From a virus, in the IMG/VR virus record IMGVR_UViG_3300025655_000043, positions 1-56,634 of that record: DNA of 56,634 nucleotides, one strand, 5' to 3'. How positions within the stretch are numbered: position 1 is the stretch's first letter; the number at the start of each line of letters is the position of its first letter. A program made the translations under genes and the position numbers. Positions 18,316-26,162 of this stretch are shown one piece after another. A model generated the notes under the pieces. That model searched no databases. It was not told the DNA's origin and was given only the letters and a program-made list of their open reading frames with translations.

Positions 18316-20291
18316 GCGAGCAATATCCTGGTGGTTTCATCACCAAAACTCCTCCCACACCTGATGGCGACACGGCAGTTGGGCTCTGGACGCTGAACCA
18401 ACAGGCTGCTTATCAAAAACAAGGTCTGTGGCCTGGGTTGGGACCACCTTTTAGTGCTACTTCGGCTTACACTTACACAACTGTTCTGAATTATTACCCC
18501 GGAACCACGATTAACACAGCAGACTCTTATTACCCGTACTTTCAAGCCATCGACATCGGATTGACAATCGAGGACTTTTCGGACCAAGAGTCTCTTTATT
18601 TGGTTCCTGGGACTTATTCTTGGGTGGCACCGGCTGGTGTGACATCGGTTTGTGTTGCTTGTTTGGGCGGCGGTGGTGGTGGGCAAAAACCTTCCAGCGG
18701 TAACGGTTCCGGTGGCGGTGGTGGCGGTTTGGGCTATATAAACAACTACACCGTCACTCCGGGAAGTTCTTACACCGTTCAAGTTGGGCGTGGCGGTTAC
18801 GCTTTCTCTACTTATTCTGGCACAGGAACCCCGACAGACGGAACAGACTCTTACTTTGTGAGCACTTCTGTGTGTAAGGGTGGTAAGGGTTACAGTGGTG
18901 ACACCCGCACCGGAGGCACTTATGTTGGAGACGGCGGTGGTAACGGTGGGGCTGGTGGTGCCACAAACGGGTATTCTGGCGGCGGCGGTGGGGCTGGAGG
19001 TTATTCTGGTAACGGTGGTAACGGTGGGGCTGGGTCTGGTACAGGAGATTATGGTTCTGGCGGCGGCGGTGGCGGTGGTGGCGGCAACACTTCTAGCGGC
19101 GGTGGCTGGGGCGGCGGTGGTGGCGGTGTCTGGTGGTACGGCGAAGGTGCTAACGGCGCTGGTGGTGGAACAGGTGCTTACGGCATCGGTGGCGGTGGTG
19201 GCAGCGGAGGCGAAAGCGGCGAAGGGCCATACGGGAACGTTGCTGTACGCGTTTTCGGTGCAGGCGGCGGCGGCGGGTCTGCTGCGCGTTCGGCCGGCTA
19301 TGGAGGCAACGGTTGGGTAAGGATAATTTGGGGTTCCGGCAGGAGTTTTCCGTCCACGAACACGGCGATGACTTACAAAACAACACCAGCCGAAGCTGTC
19401 GTCTTCAGTGTGCGATACAACACCTCTGGTTCGCCTCCAAGTTCAGTTGCTTACTCGTATCAAATGGACTCCAACATCCAGTTTCAAACACGCAGCACTT
19501 TTTCCGGCACAACAAATTCCAATTTAAATACCACTGCTTTGTTGAGCGGCAACGGTCTTTACATAACAAGTCAAGGAGCAGTCACGACTTCCACAGGATT
19601 CGCTTATGAAACAACAGCTGCAATCGGTGATGTTGCAAACATCACAACTTGTTTCACGCAGGATCAAACAAAGCGTTGGATGCAACTTGTCACTTACACT
19701 GGAAACGGCGCAAGCAGTCAAACCGTAAATCACAACTTGGGCACGACACCGGCGATGATGGTTTGGTTGCCGTACGGCACGAGTGCTGCAAAGATCACCT
19801 ACCACAAAAACATGGGTGCCAATCCAGAAACAAAGTCGATGTTGCTTGATACGAATGCGGCTCCCGTTGTTTCGAGCACTTATTGGAACAACACTGCGCC
19901 AACGTCTTCCACTTTCACAGTCGGATCGGTGCCGAACGTCAATGCTGTTCAATACCGCATGTGGTTGATAGCCGATTTTCCTGGAAAAGTGAAAGTCGGT
20001 GGTTATACCGGCAACGGCACCAATCAAACAATCAACACAGGATTGAGCGGTGCCGTTCGTTCTCTTTGGATCAAAAAAGTCAATGTTGGCAGCTGGTGGT
20101 GTTGGAACGGACAAACGGGAATACCTTCTTCCGGCAACGATCTTTGTTTTGCCATAGACTTGACTGGTGCTTGGGTCTCTGGTGTTCAGAGTGTCAACTC
20201 TTCCGGAAACGATTTTATTGTCTATGAAAATGCAACAACCGCTGTCAACACCAATGGTGAAGAATACATTTATTTCGCGATAGGGACTTGA
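18312..20291 (+). CDS. Glycine-rich adhesin with DUF7483-like C-terminal region
   Basis: 659 residues. After a 95-residue N-terminal part comes GTYSWVAPAGVTSVCVACLGG and a very glycine-rich domain (about 115-345) containing INNYTVTPGSSYTV and ending VRIIWGSGRSFPSTNT, all close to the 15390 protein. The C-terminal half has repeated strands (GNGASSQTVNHNLGTTPAMMVW, VKVGGYTGNGTNQTINTGL, PDF-like ENATTAVNTNGEEYIYFAIGT) like the phage DUF7483 type. Probable receptor-binding protein. The two glycine-rich proteins may be alternative or co-assembled tips. Confidence 0.7.
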   Translation: MSEQYPGGFITKTPPTPDGDTAVGLWTLNQQAAYQKQGLWPGLGPPFSATSAYTYTTVLNYYPGTTINTADSYYPYFQAIDIGLTIEDFSDQESLYLVPGTYSWVAPAGVTSVCVACLGGGGGGQKPSSGNGSGGGGGGLGYINNYTVTPGSSYTVQVGRGGYAFSTYSGTGTPTDGTDSYFVSTSVCKGGKGYSGDTRTGGTYVGDGGGNGGAGGATNGYSGGGGGAGGYSGNGGNGGAGSGTGDYGSGGGGGGGGGNTSSGGGWGGGGGGVWWYGEGANGAGGGTGAYGIGGGGGSGGESGEGPYGNVAVRVFGAGGGGGSAARSAGYGGNGWVRIIWGSGRSFPSTNTAMTYKTTPAEAVVFSVRYNTSGSPPSSVAYSYQMDSNIQFQTRSTFSGTTNSNLNTTALLSGNGLYITSQGAVTTSTGFAYETTAAIGDVANITTCFTQDQTKRWMQLVTYTGNGASSQTVNHNLGTTPAMMVWLPYGTSAAKITYHKNMGANPETKSMLLDTNAAPVVSSTYWNNTAPTSSTFTVGSVPNVNAVQYRMWLIADFPGKVKVGGYTGNGTNQTINTGLSGAVRSLWIKKVNVGSWWCWNGQTGIPSSGNDLCFAIDLTGAWVSGVQSVNSSGNDFIVYENATTAVNTNGEEYIYFAIGT

Positions 20292-20293
20292 CG

Positions 20294-20334
20294 ATGCTAG
20301 AAAACTGCTCGGCAAGGTCTTTGGAGGTGTGCTG
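20294..20334 (+). pseudogene. Degenerate copy of the holin gene start
   Basis: ATGCTAGAAA-ACTGCTCGG... to GTGCTG over 41 bases aligns with the first 42 bases of the holin gene at 20819 with one missing base. With the base restored it would read MLExLLGKVFGGVL against MLETLLGGVFGGVL in the holin. It looks like a leftover of a tandem duplication that now overlaps the 5' end of the next gene. Confidence 0.6.
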
Positions 20335-20341
20335 GAATCAA

Positions 20342-20812
20342 ATGGAACTCGAATCAATCACCAAAACAGTCGGGGCGGTCAGCGCAGTCATTGCGATGGC
20401 TGGCGGCGGTTACACGCTTGCCGACAAAGTTGGTTGGCTCAAAAAAGACATCTTGACTTGGGCACCGGAACATTTCCAAATTTCCAGCGCACCGGCTTCT
20501 GGCGAGTTTACAGTTGTTGTCGCTCGTCAAAAGTTGCGAGACGATTGCGAAGTCGTCAACTTCAAACTAGAAGTCCGTGACGCAGACCATGTCGTGCACC
20601 CAGCGACACCGAGCATCGCTGTTTTCAGCGGTCCAGCTTCAGCGACGGTGGACAAGTTTGGTTACAGGTTCACCATCGAGCAAGACCACCAACAAAGAGT
20701 GGCAACAGGGACAGCGACTTTGCTGGCGCACATCAAATACAAGTGTCCAGAAGGCGAGGTTTTCGTCAACTATCCAAACCACCCAAACCTCAATTTCCAA
20801 ATACAGGAGTGA
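20342..20812 (+). CDS. Membrane-anchored protein of the lysis cassette, function unknown
   Basis: 156 residues from the ATG at 20342 (an ATG at 20294 is in frame but lies in the holin-like remnant). An N-terminal hydrophobic helix (about 8-27, VGAVSAVIAMAGGGYTLADKV) is followed by a soluble beta-type domain with two cysteines (RDDCEVVNF and KYKCPEG). That topology suits a single-pass protein with a periplasmic domain, possibly a lysis accessory. It sits directly before holin and endolysin. It is not a recognised spanin. Confidence 0.6.
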   Translation: MELESITKTVGAVSAVIAMAGGGYTLADKVGWLKKDILTWAPEHFQISSAPASGEFTVVVARQKLRDDCEVVNFKLEVRDADHVVHPATPSIAVFSGPASATVDKFGYRFTIEQDHQQRVATGTATLLAHIKYKCPEGEVFVNYPNHPNLNFQIQE

Positions 20813-20818
20813 ACGGAA

Positions 20819-21289
20819 ATGTTGGAAACGCTACTAGGAGGAGTTTTTGGAGGTGTGCTGCGGCTTGCGCCGGAAATCTTCAAGATCTTCGACAAGAAGA
20901 ATGAGCGGTCGCACGAGTTGGCGATGCTCAACGCAGAAATGGAGTTCACCCGTCTGCGCGGCGAAATCGCCATGCGACAAACTGAAGCCGCCATGACCGT
21001 GGCGGAACTGGACACAATGGCCGAGGCGTTCAAGGAACAAAGCCGCACGGCGTCCAATGCAGGGAGGTTCGTTTCTGCGATCTCTGCTCTGGTGCGTCCG
21101 TTCGTGACTTACCTGTTCGTTTTCTTGTTCGCGGCGGTGAAGGTGGCTGGTTACTTGATCGCGTTGCAACAAGGCGGCGAATGGAAGACCGTTCTGGTCG
21201 AGTTGTGGGGTGTCGACGACATGGCCGTGCTCAACATGATCCTTTCGTTCTGGTTTGTGGGTCGGGTCTATGAGCGCACCCGTAAATGA
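20819..21289 (+). CDS. Holin, 3TM (GTA-type) family
   Basis: 156 residues. The N-terminus MLETLLGGVFGGVLRLAPEIFKIFDKKNERSHELAML, a central helix and two late hydrophobic helices (about 85-110, ALVRPFVTYLFVFLFAAVKVAGYL, and 137-150, MILSFWFVGRVYE) fit the GTA_holin_3TM family, which permeabilises the inner membrane to trigger lysis. The endolysin gene starts 20 bases before its stop, a standard holin-endolysin pair. Its first 42 bases have a damaged copy 525 bases upstream. Confidence 0.8.
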   Translation: MLETLLGGVFGGVLRLAPEIFKIFDKKNERSHELAMLNAEMEFTRLRGEIAMRQTEAAMTVAELDTMAEAFKEQSRTASNAGRFVSAISALVRPFVTYLFVFLFAAVKVAGYLIALQQGGEWKTVLVELWGVDDMAVLNMILSFWFVGRVYERTRK

Positions 21290-21728
21290 AGCGGTCGAAA
21301 TCGCAGCCTCTCTTTGCCGACCCTTTGAGGGGTTGCGCTTGAAACCGTACATCTGTCCGGCTGGCTATCCAACGATCGGCTACGGCACGGTCTACAAGCC
21401 GGACGGCACGACCGTGACGATGAATCACCCGCCGATCAGCAAGGAAACTGCTGAGGAGTGGCTGATGCACGAACTTCGAAAGACCTACGTTGCAGGTGTT
21501 TTGAAGGCGTCGCCGCACTTGATTGCGTATCCAAAAGTCTTGGGTGCGCTCGGCGATTTTGCCTACAATCTTGGTGTTCCGCGATATCGCGCTAGCACTT
21601 TGAAGGGCAGAATCGACGAGAAAGACTGGGACGGAGCGAAAGAGCAGCTGATGCGCTGGGTTCGTGGAGGAGGTCGGGTTCTGCCAGGATTGGTAAAAAG
21701 AAGGAAGGCAGAATGTGAAATCTTCTGA
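21270..21728 (+). CDS. Endolysin, GH24 lysozyme (T4-type muramidase)
   Basis: 152 residues from the ATG at 21270 (a TTG at 21255 is the other in-frame start). FEGLRLKPYICPAGYPTIGYGT carries the GH24 triad in the E-8-C-5-T form: Glu in FEG, Cys where many family members have Asp, and Thr in TIGYGT. It cuts the glycan strands of peptidoglycan. There is no signal peptide or SAR-type helix, so release should depend on the overlapping holin. The C-terminus has LMRWVRGGGRVLPGLVKRRKAE, typical of the family. Confidence 0.88.
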   Translation: MSAPVNEAVEIAASLCRPFEGLRLKPYICPAGYPTIGYGTVYKPDGTTVTMNHPPISKETAEEWLMHELRKTYVAGVLKASPHLIAYPKVLGALGDFAYNLGVPRYRASTLKGRIDEKDWDGAKEQLMRWVRGGGRVLPGLVKRRKAECEIF

Positions 21729-21734
21729 AATCGC

Positions 21735-21764
21735 TTGTCTTTTACAGACTTTCGAGACTATAAT
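21735..21764 (+). promoter_or_regulatory. Promoter after endolysin
   Basis: TTGTCT (21735-21740), 18-base spacer, TATAAT (21759-21764), beginning just past the endolysin stop and driving the second adaptor-like gene and downstream tail genes. Confidence 0.7.
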
Positions 21765-21778
21765 TAACACAAAACGGC

Positions 21779-21796
21779 GCATGCTGTATCAGCTGC
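21779..21796 (+). promoter_or_regulatory. Bulged 5' leader hairpin
   Basis: GCA, a bulged T, GCTG, loop TAT, CAGC, TGC, starting 15 bases after the -10 box. It shares inner stem, loop size and bulge position with the hairpin at 9855-9874, while the outer stem differs in sequence but still pairs. Confidence 0.6.
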
Positions 21797-21815
21797 TTGA
21801 ACCTACGGAGTGGTC

Positions 21816-22448
21816 ATGGCATACAGTATGACATATGACAGCTTGCTGACAGACGTGCGCCGTTATCTTGAACGCGGTTTCACCGCTGAAAGTGACGAAA
21901 TCGTCTATCAGCAATTGCCTCGCCTAGTTACACTAGGTGAGCGTCGCATTGCGCGCGAACTAAAGATCCAAGGATTCATCCGCGCCGTGCAAACCCCGCT
22001 GACCGCTGGAGTGGCGGTCTACATGAAGCCAGATCGTTGGCGCGACACCATCTCCATGACTGTGGACGGTTCGCCGATCTACGCACGCTCCTACGAGTAT
22101 TGCCGCAGCTACTGGCCGGATGAAGCTGAAACAGGCTCTCCAAATTTCTACGCCGACTACGATTATCAGCACTGGCTGATCACGCCGACGCCGGATTCTG
22201 CCCAAACATTGGAAGTTATGTACTACGAACAACCAGCGTTGCTGGGCGATGATTCTCAAACCAACTGGCTCACCGAGTATGCACCCGACTTGTTGACTTA
22301 CGCGACACTGTTGGAGGCGACACCGTTCTTGAAAAACGACGAGCGCATCCAGACTTGGCAGGCCATGTACGACCGTGCAGCGCAGGCATTGAACGGCGAA
22401 GACCTCAAGCGCATCATGGATCGTTCTGCAAATAGGAGTGAAGCGTAA
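21816..22448 (+). CDS. Adaptor-like (SU10-type) head-tail connector protein
   Basis: 210 residues from the ATG at 21816 (GGAG 5 bases upstream; a GTG at 21810 is in frame). The pattern MTYDSLLTDVRRYLERG, DEIVYQQLPRLVTLGERRIARELKIQGF and a late WLTEYAPDLLTYATLLEATPFLK is what I know from SU10-type phage adaptor proteins, which bind the portal and connect it to the tail. It is the second adaptor-type gene in this genome. Its stop overlaps the next start (TAATG). Confidence 0.72.
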   Translation: MAYSMTYDSLLTDVRRYLERGFTAESDEIVYQQLPRLVTLGERRIARELKIQGFIRAVQTPLTAGVAVYMKPDRWRDTISMTVDGSPIYARSYEYCRSYWPDEAETGSPNFYADYDYQHWLITPTPDSAQTLEVMYYEQPALLGDDSQTNWLTEYAPDLLTYATLLEATPFLKNDERIQTWQAMYDRAAQALNGEDLKRIMDRSANRSEA

Positions 22449-23650
22449 TGCCAATCTACACAGACGTGTTCGGCGGCGCGAACATCTATCCCAGCGAAAT
22501 AAGCTACAGCGCAATCTCGCTAACGGCTGATGTGACGCTGAGTTGGCCAGAGGAAACTTCCACCAACACCAACCTAGCCACTCGCATCATTGACGTAACG
22601 CCTTCGACTGCTGGCCTCAACATCATTTTGCCAGACGCTGACAAAACCGGCACGGGCAACACGATCCTCTTCAACAACCGTGGTGCGCAGACTTTCACGG
22701 TCAAGAACGCAGACGGCGTGCAAGTCGTTAGCATTGCGGCTGGGACGCTTTGGCAGGTTTACGTTGCAAGCAACACCACTGCTGCTGGCACGTGGCGCTC
22801 TCTTCAGTACGGCGCGACGACTTCGACGGCTAACGCTTCTGCGCTCGCCGGGACTGGCATCGTGGCAGTTGGTGCGTTGCTCAGCCAGTCGGTTCCGGTC
22901 ACTCAATTCAATTCGAACTTCACCACGACGCTCGCCGACCGAGCGAAGATGTACAACTGGACGGGCGGTGGCGGCACGTTGACGTTGCCGGATCCTTCGG
23001 TCGTTGGCAACAACTGGTTCATGTATCTGCGCAACTCTGGTTCTGGCAACGTCAATGCTGACGCTCCTGGCCTGACGACGATCGACGGTGACTCTTATTT
23101 GGCATTCCAACCAGGAGAGTCCGCCATCATCGCGTGCGACGGCTCGAACTTCTACACAATCGGCTTCGGTCAGTCTGCAGCGTTCGCGTTCGATTACACT
23201 GTGATCGACATTTCTGGAACCGGCACTTACACGCTGACCGGCACCGAGTTGAATCGCGTTTCCTACCGTTTCACGGGAACGCTGACCGGCAACCGCATCG
23301 TGGTCGTGCCAGCAACCGTGCAACAGTATTGGGTTGACAACCAGACAACCGGAGCCTACACTCTCACGATCTCGCCTTCTGGAGGCGGGACCAGCTTCGT
23401 TGTTTCTCAAGGCGAGCGCGTGATACTTTATTGCGACGGCACGGACGTGCTGAACGCAGCAACGCAGGGCATTTCTGTTCCTCTGACTATTGCAGAAGGA
23501 GGCACAGGCGCGACGACTTCTGGTGCAGCATTGATCAACCTTGGAGGCACATCGGTCGGCATTGGTGTTTTCACTGCAGCTGATCAAGCCGCAGCATGGG
23601 CCGTGCTTGGATCCATTCCTGCTGGTGCTGTTAATGGGGGCTCGTTCTGA
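22448..23650 (+). CDS. Fibre-like tail protein
   Basis: 400 residues, beta-rich. Repeated strands such as NTILFNNRGAQTFTVKNADGVQVVSI and YWVDNQTTGAYTLTISPSGGGTSFVVSQGERVILYCDG occur, with a fibre-type segment LTIAEGGTGATTSGAALINLGG near the C-terminus. It ends NGGSF, echoing the DGGTF end of the long fibre at 11198. It lies between the adaptor and the gp10-like gene and is joined to both by overlapping stop/start codons. Probably a tail spike or appendage base; no enzyme motif seen. Confidence 0.65.
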   Translation: MPIYTDVFGGANIYPSEISYSAISLTADVTLSWPEETSTNTNLATRIIDVTPSTAGLNIILPDADKTGTGNTILFNNRGAQTFTVKNADGVQVVSIAAGTLWQVYVASNTTAAGTWRSLQYGATTSTANASALAGTGIVAVGALLSQSVPVTQFNSNFTTTLADRAKMYNWTGGGGTLTLPDPSVVGNNWFMYLRNSGSGNVNADAPGLTTIDGDSYLAFQPGESAIIACDGSNFYTIGFGQSAAFAFDYTVIDISGTGTYTLTGTELNRVSYRFTGTLTGNRIVVVPATVQQYWVDNQTTGAYTLTISPSGGGTSFVVSQGERVILYCDGTDVLNAATQGISVPLTIAEGGTGATTSGAALINLGGTSVGIGVFTAADQAAAWAVLGSIPAGAVNGGSF

Positions 23651-25497
23651 TGCCTGAAAGCACCATCATCCTGCGTTCCAATCCTGGAATAAAACGGGAC
23701 GGGACCAAATTCGAAGGCGACCACTACACCGACGGCCAGTGGGTTCGTTGGCAGCGCGGTTTGCCTCGGAAGATGGGCGGCTATCGCGCAACGCAAAAGT
23801 ACCTCTCAGAAATCAGCCGTGGGTTCAGCAACTTCACACAGCAGACGTACATTTACTGCCACTCTGGCGGTGCGACGAAGATGGAGCGTTTCACGCTGGA
23901 TTCCACAGCCAACAGTTCCATCGTAACGGATCGTACGCCGGTCGCAGCACCAGCAAGCTGCACGGTCACGCTCGCGGCGGGTGCGGCAGGTTCTGTGGAC
24001 AGCATCACGATCAACAGCGTCAACGTCATGTCGGGTGCAGTTTCGTTCACGACAGATCTCGCCACAACGGCAGCGGCGGTCGCAGCCAACATCACGGCTC
24101 ACACGTCCACCCCGAACTACACGGCAACTTCTGCAGGCAACGTCATAACGATAACGGCAGACGACAACGGCTCTGGCCAAAACGGCTACGCAGTGGTGAC
24201 CAGCACCACGACGATCGTTGCAACCGACACCGACATGGACGGCGGGTGCGATGCATACGTCACCAGTGCGAACAACATGTGGATGTTCGATTATCAGTAC
24301 GACTCGTCTACCAACCAAAACTACATCATCGCTCAAGTGTCGCCGAACTTGGAGTGTTCGTGCAACGACGAAGGCGGACAAATTTTCTTCGGTGAGGTGC
24401 TCGGCACCGCGCCGTTCCAGAGCGTCAACCTCCCTCCAGACGCCAACTGTACGGGTGGGATCGTTTCACTCCACCCGTACCTTTTCTACTATGGCACGGA
24501 CGGAATCGTCGGTTGGTCGAAGCCGGGAGAACCGACGAACCTCACCGACCTAGCGGGCGGTGCAGGGTTGGCTCGGGTTTGGGGCCAAAAGATCATCAAA
24601 GGCATGCCGCTGCGAGCCGGTTCTGGTTCCGCACCCGCTGGCATCTTCTGGGCGTATGACGCCGTCATCCGTGCGACCTTCACCGGCGGCGCGACGACGT
24701 TCCAGTTCGACGTGGTTGCGACCGACACCTCGATCATCTCGCCGAACAGCGTGGTGGACTACGACGGCGTTTTCTTCTGGTGTGGTGTTGATCGGTTCTT
24801 GATGTTCAACGGCGTCGTGCGGGAAGTCCCGAACACGATGAACCTGAACTATTTCTTCGACAACATCAACAAGCGCCAAGGCATGAAGGTCTTCGCCTTC
24901 AAGGTTCCTAAATATGGCGAGATCTGGTGGTGCTATCCTCGTGGCGATGCGACCGAATGCACGCACGCCGTTGTTTACAACGTCCGCGAGAACACTTGGT
25001 ACGACACCGAGTTGCCCAACGAAGGTCGAGCAGCCGGTCAGTTCAACAACTCTTTCCGCGCTCCGATCCTTGCTGGAACACAAGCAACGAACAACGACTA
25101 TCGCGTTTGGGTGCACGAACAAGGCTACGACGAATTTGATGGGTCCAACATCTCCCCGATCAAGTCCTACTTCGAAACGGCAGACCTTTCCAACCTCGTT
25201 CAAGGGAAAAACCAATACGTGCGCATCACGCGCATCGAACCCGACTTCGTGCAAAATGGCCCAATGACGGTGCAAGTGACCGGTCGTGCCAATGCACGCG
25301 CTCCAGAAGTTTACAGCAGCTTGTTCACTTTTGTTGATCCTAGCAACATCGTTGAACCGCAACAGCAGATCGTTATGTTGAAAGAACAGCGCAGGGAACT
25401 TCGGGTGCGGTTTGAAAGCGATGCTGTTTATGGCAACTACCAAATGGGACAGATCATCGGTCACATATCGACCGGAGACGGGACGGTGCTGGGATGA
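23650..25497 (+). CDS. Tail hub / packaged-DNA stabilisation protein, P22 gp10-like
   Basis: 615 residues. The ordered pattern GQWVRWQRGLPRKMGGYRATQKYL near the start, SLHPYLFYYGTDGIVGWSKPGEPTNL in the middle, DGVFFWCGVDRFLMFNGVVREVP and later EIWWCYPRGDATECTHAVVYNVRENTWYD is what I associate with P22 gp10-like tail nozzle proteins, which close the portal channel after packaging. Residues about 95-195 hold a Thr/Ala-rich insertion. Its presence supports a short-tailed virion. Confidence 0.7.
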   Translation: MPESTIILRSNPGIKRDGTKFEGDHYTDGQWVRWQRGLPRKMGGYRATQKYLSEISRGFSNFTQQTYIYCHSGGATKMERFTLDSTANSSIVTDRTPVAAPASCTVTLAAGAAGSVDSITINSVNVMSGAVSFTTDLATTAAAVAANITAHTSTPNYTATSAGNVITITADDNGSGQNGYAVVTSTTTIVATDTDMDGGCDAYVTSANNMWMFDYQYDSSTNQNYIIAQVSPNLECSCNDEGGQIFFGEVLGTAPFQSVNLPPDANCTGGIVSLHPYLFYYGTDGIVGWSKPGEPTNLTDLAGGAGLARVWGQKIIKGMPLRAGSGSAPAGIFWAYDAVIRATFTGGATTFQFDVVATDTSIISPNSVVDYDGVFFWCGVDRFLMFNGVVREVPNTMNLNYFFDNINKRQGMKVFAFKVPKYGEIWWCYPRGDATECTHAVVYNVRENTWYDTELPNEGRAAGQFNNSFRAPILAGTQATNNDYRVWVHEQGYDEFDGSNISPIKSYFETADLSNLVQGKNQYVRITRIEPDFVQNGPMTVQVTGRANARAPEVYSSLFTFVDPSNIVEPQQQIVMLKEQRRELRVRFESDAVYGNYQMGQIIGHISTGDGTVLG

Positions 25498-25727
25498 GCC
25501 TTCGAGTCACTCTTCCGACCGGAATGGGGTTGCGCGACTGGGCAGACCAGATTGCACTCGACCTCGACCCTTATGGCGCGTTCGGTCGGTTGGATGCCGA
25601 AGATCAGTGGCAGAATTGGGCGATGCAGTTTTTGAACAACATGACCTTGAAAGAAAACATTCCGGTTCCCTACAACTTTGAAAACTGGCGGGAATGGGCT
25701 GAAAGGTTCTGTCAGGTGTTGGAATGA
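25494..25727 (+). CDS. Small hypothetical protein, 77 residues
   Basis: Coupled by ATGA at both ends. Sequence is Trp-rich and acidic: LRDWADQIALDLDPYGAFGRLDAEDQWQNWAMQFLNN then FENWREWAERFCQVLE. No known domain. Tight coupling to a tail gene on one side and the GNAT-like gene on the other suggests a virion or assembly role. Confidence 0.7.
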   Translation: MSLRVTLPTGMGLRDWADQIALDLDPYGAFGRLDAEDQWQNWAMQFLNNMTLKENIPVPYNFENWREWAERFCQVLE

Positions 25728-26161
25728 GAGTGATCGGGTTCGTGAAAGAGGAAGAGGCTGAACAATGGGCAAGAAAGAAGTTGGGTTTGGAGCACGCGCC
25801 GGAGTTTTTCCGAGCGTTGAGTGCTGTGGACGAATCCAACGAATTCATGTGCGTTGTGGTGATGACGAACTTCAGTTCAACGAACGTCGACGTAAACATC
25901 GCGATGGACAGTAAAAAGATGAGACCAAAGGCAACAATCGAGATGTTCAATGAGGTGTTCGGCTTTTTGTTCGACCGGTTGCACGTCTTGCGTGCGACAG
26001 GTTTGACAGACAGCGAAAACAAGTCTGCGCAGCGAATCATTGAGCACTTTGGGTTTAAGTTAGAAGGCGTCATGCGCAAAGCAGCAGTGCGTGGACGCGA
26101 CCTGATGGTCTACGGTTTCTTGGCCGAAGAGTATCAAAATCACGCTTGGCGGAGAGGTTAA
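25724..26161 (+). CDS. GNAT-like acetyltransferase
   Basis: 145 residues with the shape of a GNAT domain: MCVVVMTNFSSTNVDVNIAMDS as the central strands, a helix (ATIEMFNEVFGFLFDRL), then VLRATGLTDSENKSAQRIIEHFGFKLEGVMRKAAVRGRDLMVYGFL, where the N-x-x-SxR helix and G-F-x-x-EG turn are the usual acetyl-CoA-binding region. The canonical QxxGxG/A loop is not clear, so activity is uncertain. It is embedded in the tail and ejection operon; a protein-modifying or purely structural role is possible. Confidence 0.6.
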   Translation: MRVIGFVKEEEAEQWARKKLGLEHAPEFFRALSAVDESNEFMCVVVMTNFSSTNVDVNIAMDSKKMRPKATIEMFNEVFGFLFDRLHVLRATGLTDSENKSAQRIIEHFGFKLEGVMRKAAVRGRDLMVYGFLAEEYQNHAWRRG

Positions 26162-26162
26162 A

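Noticed and set aside
18650-19330. Low-complexity glycine-rich DNA as an assembly artefact
   Set aside because: The frame stays open, ends in a conserved VRIIWxGxxRSFPSTNT segment shared with another gene, and continues into a normal domain.
22574-23587. Minus-strand frame opposite the fibre-like gene at 22448
   Set aside because: Arg-rich antisense translation; no start signals.
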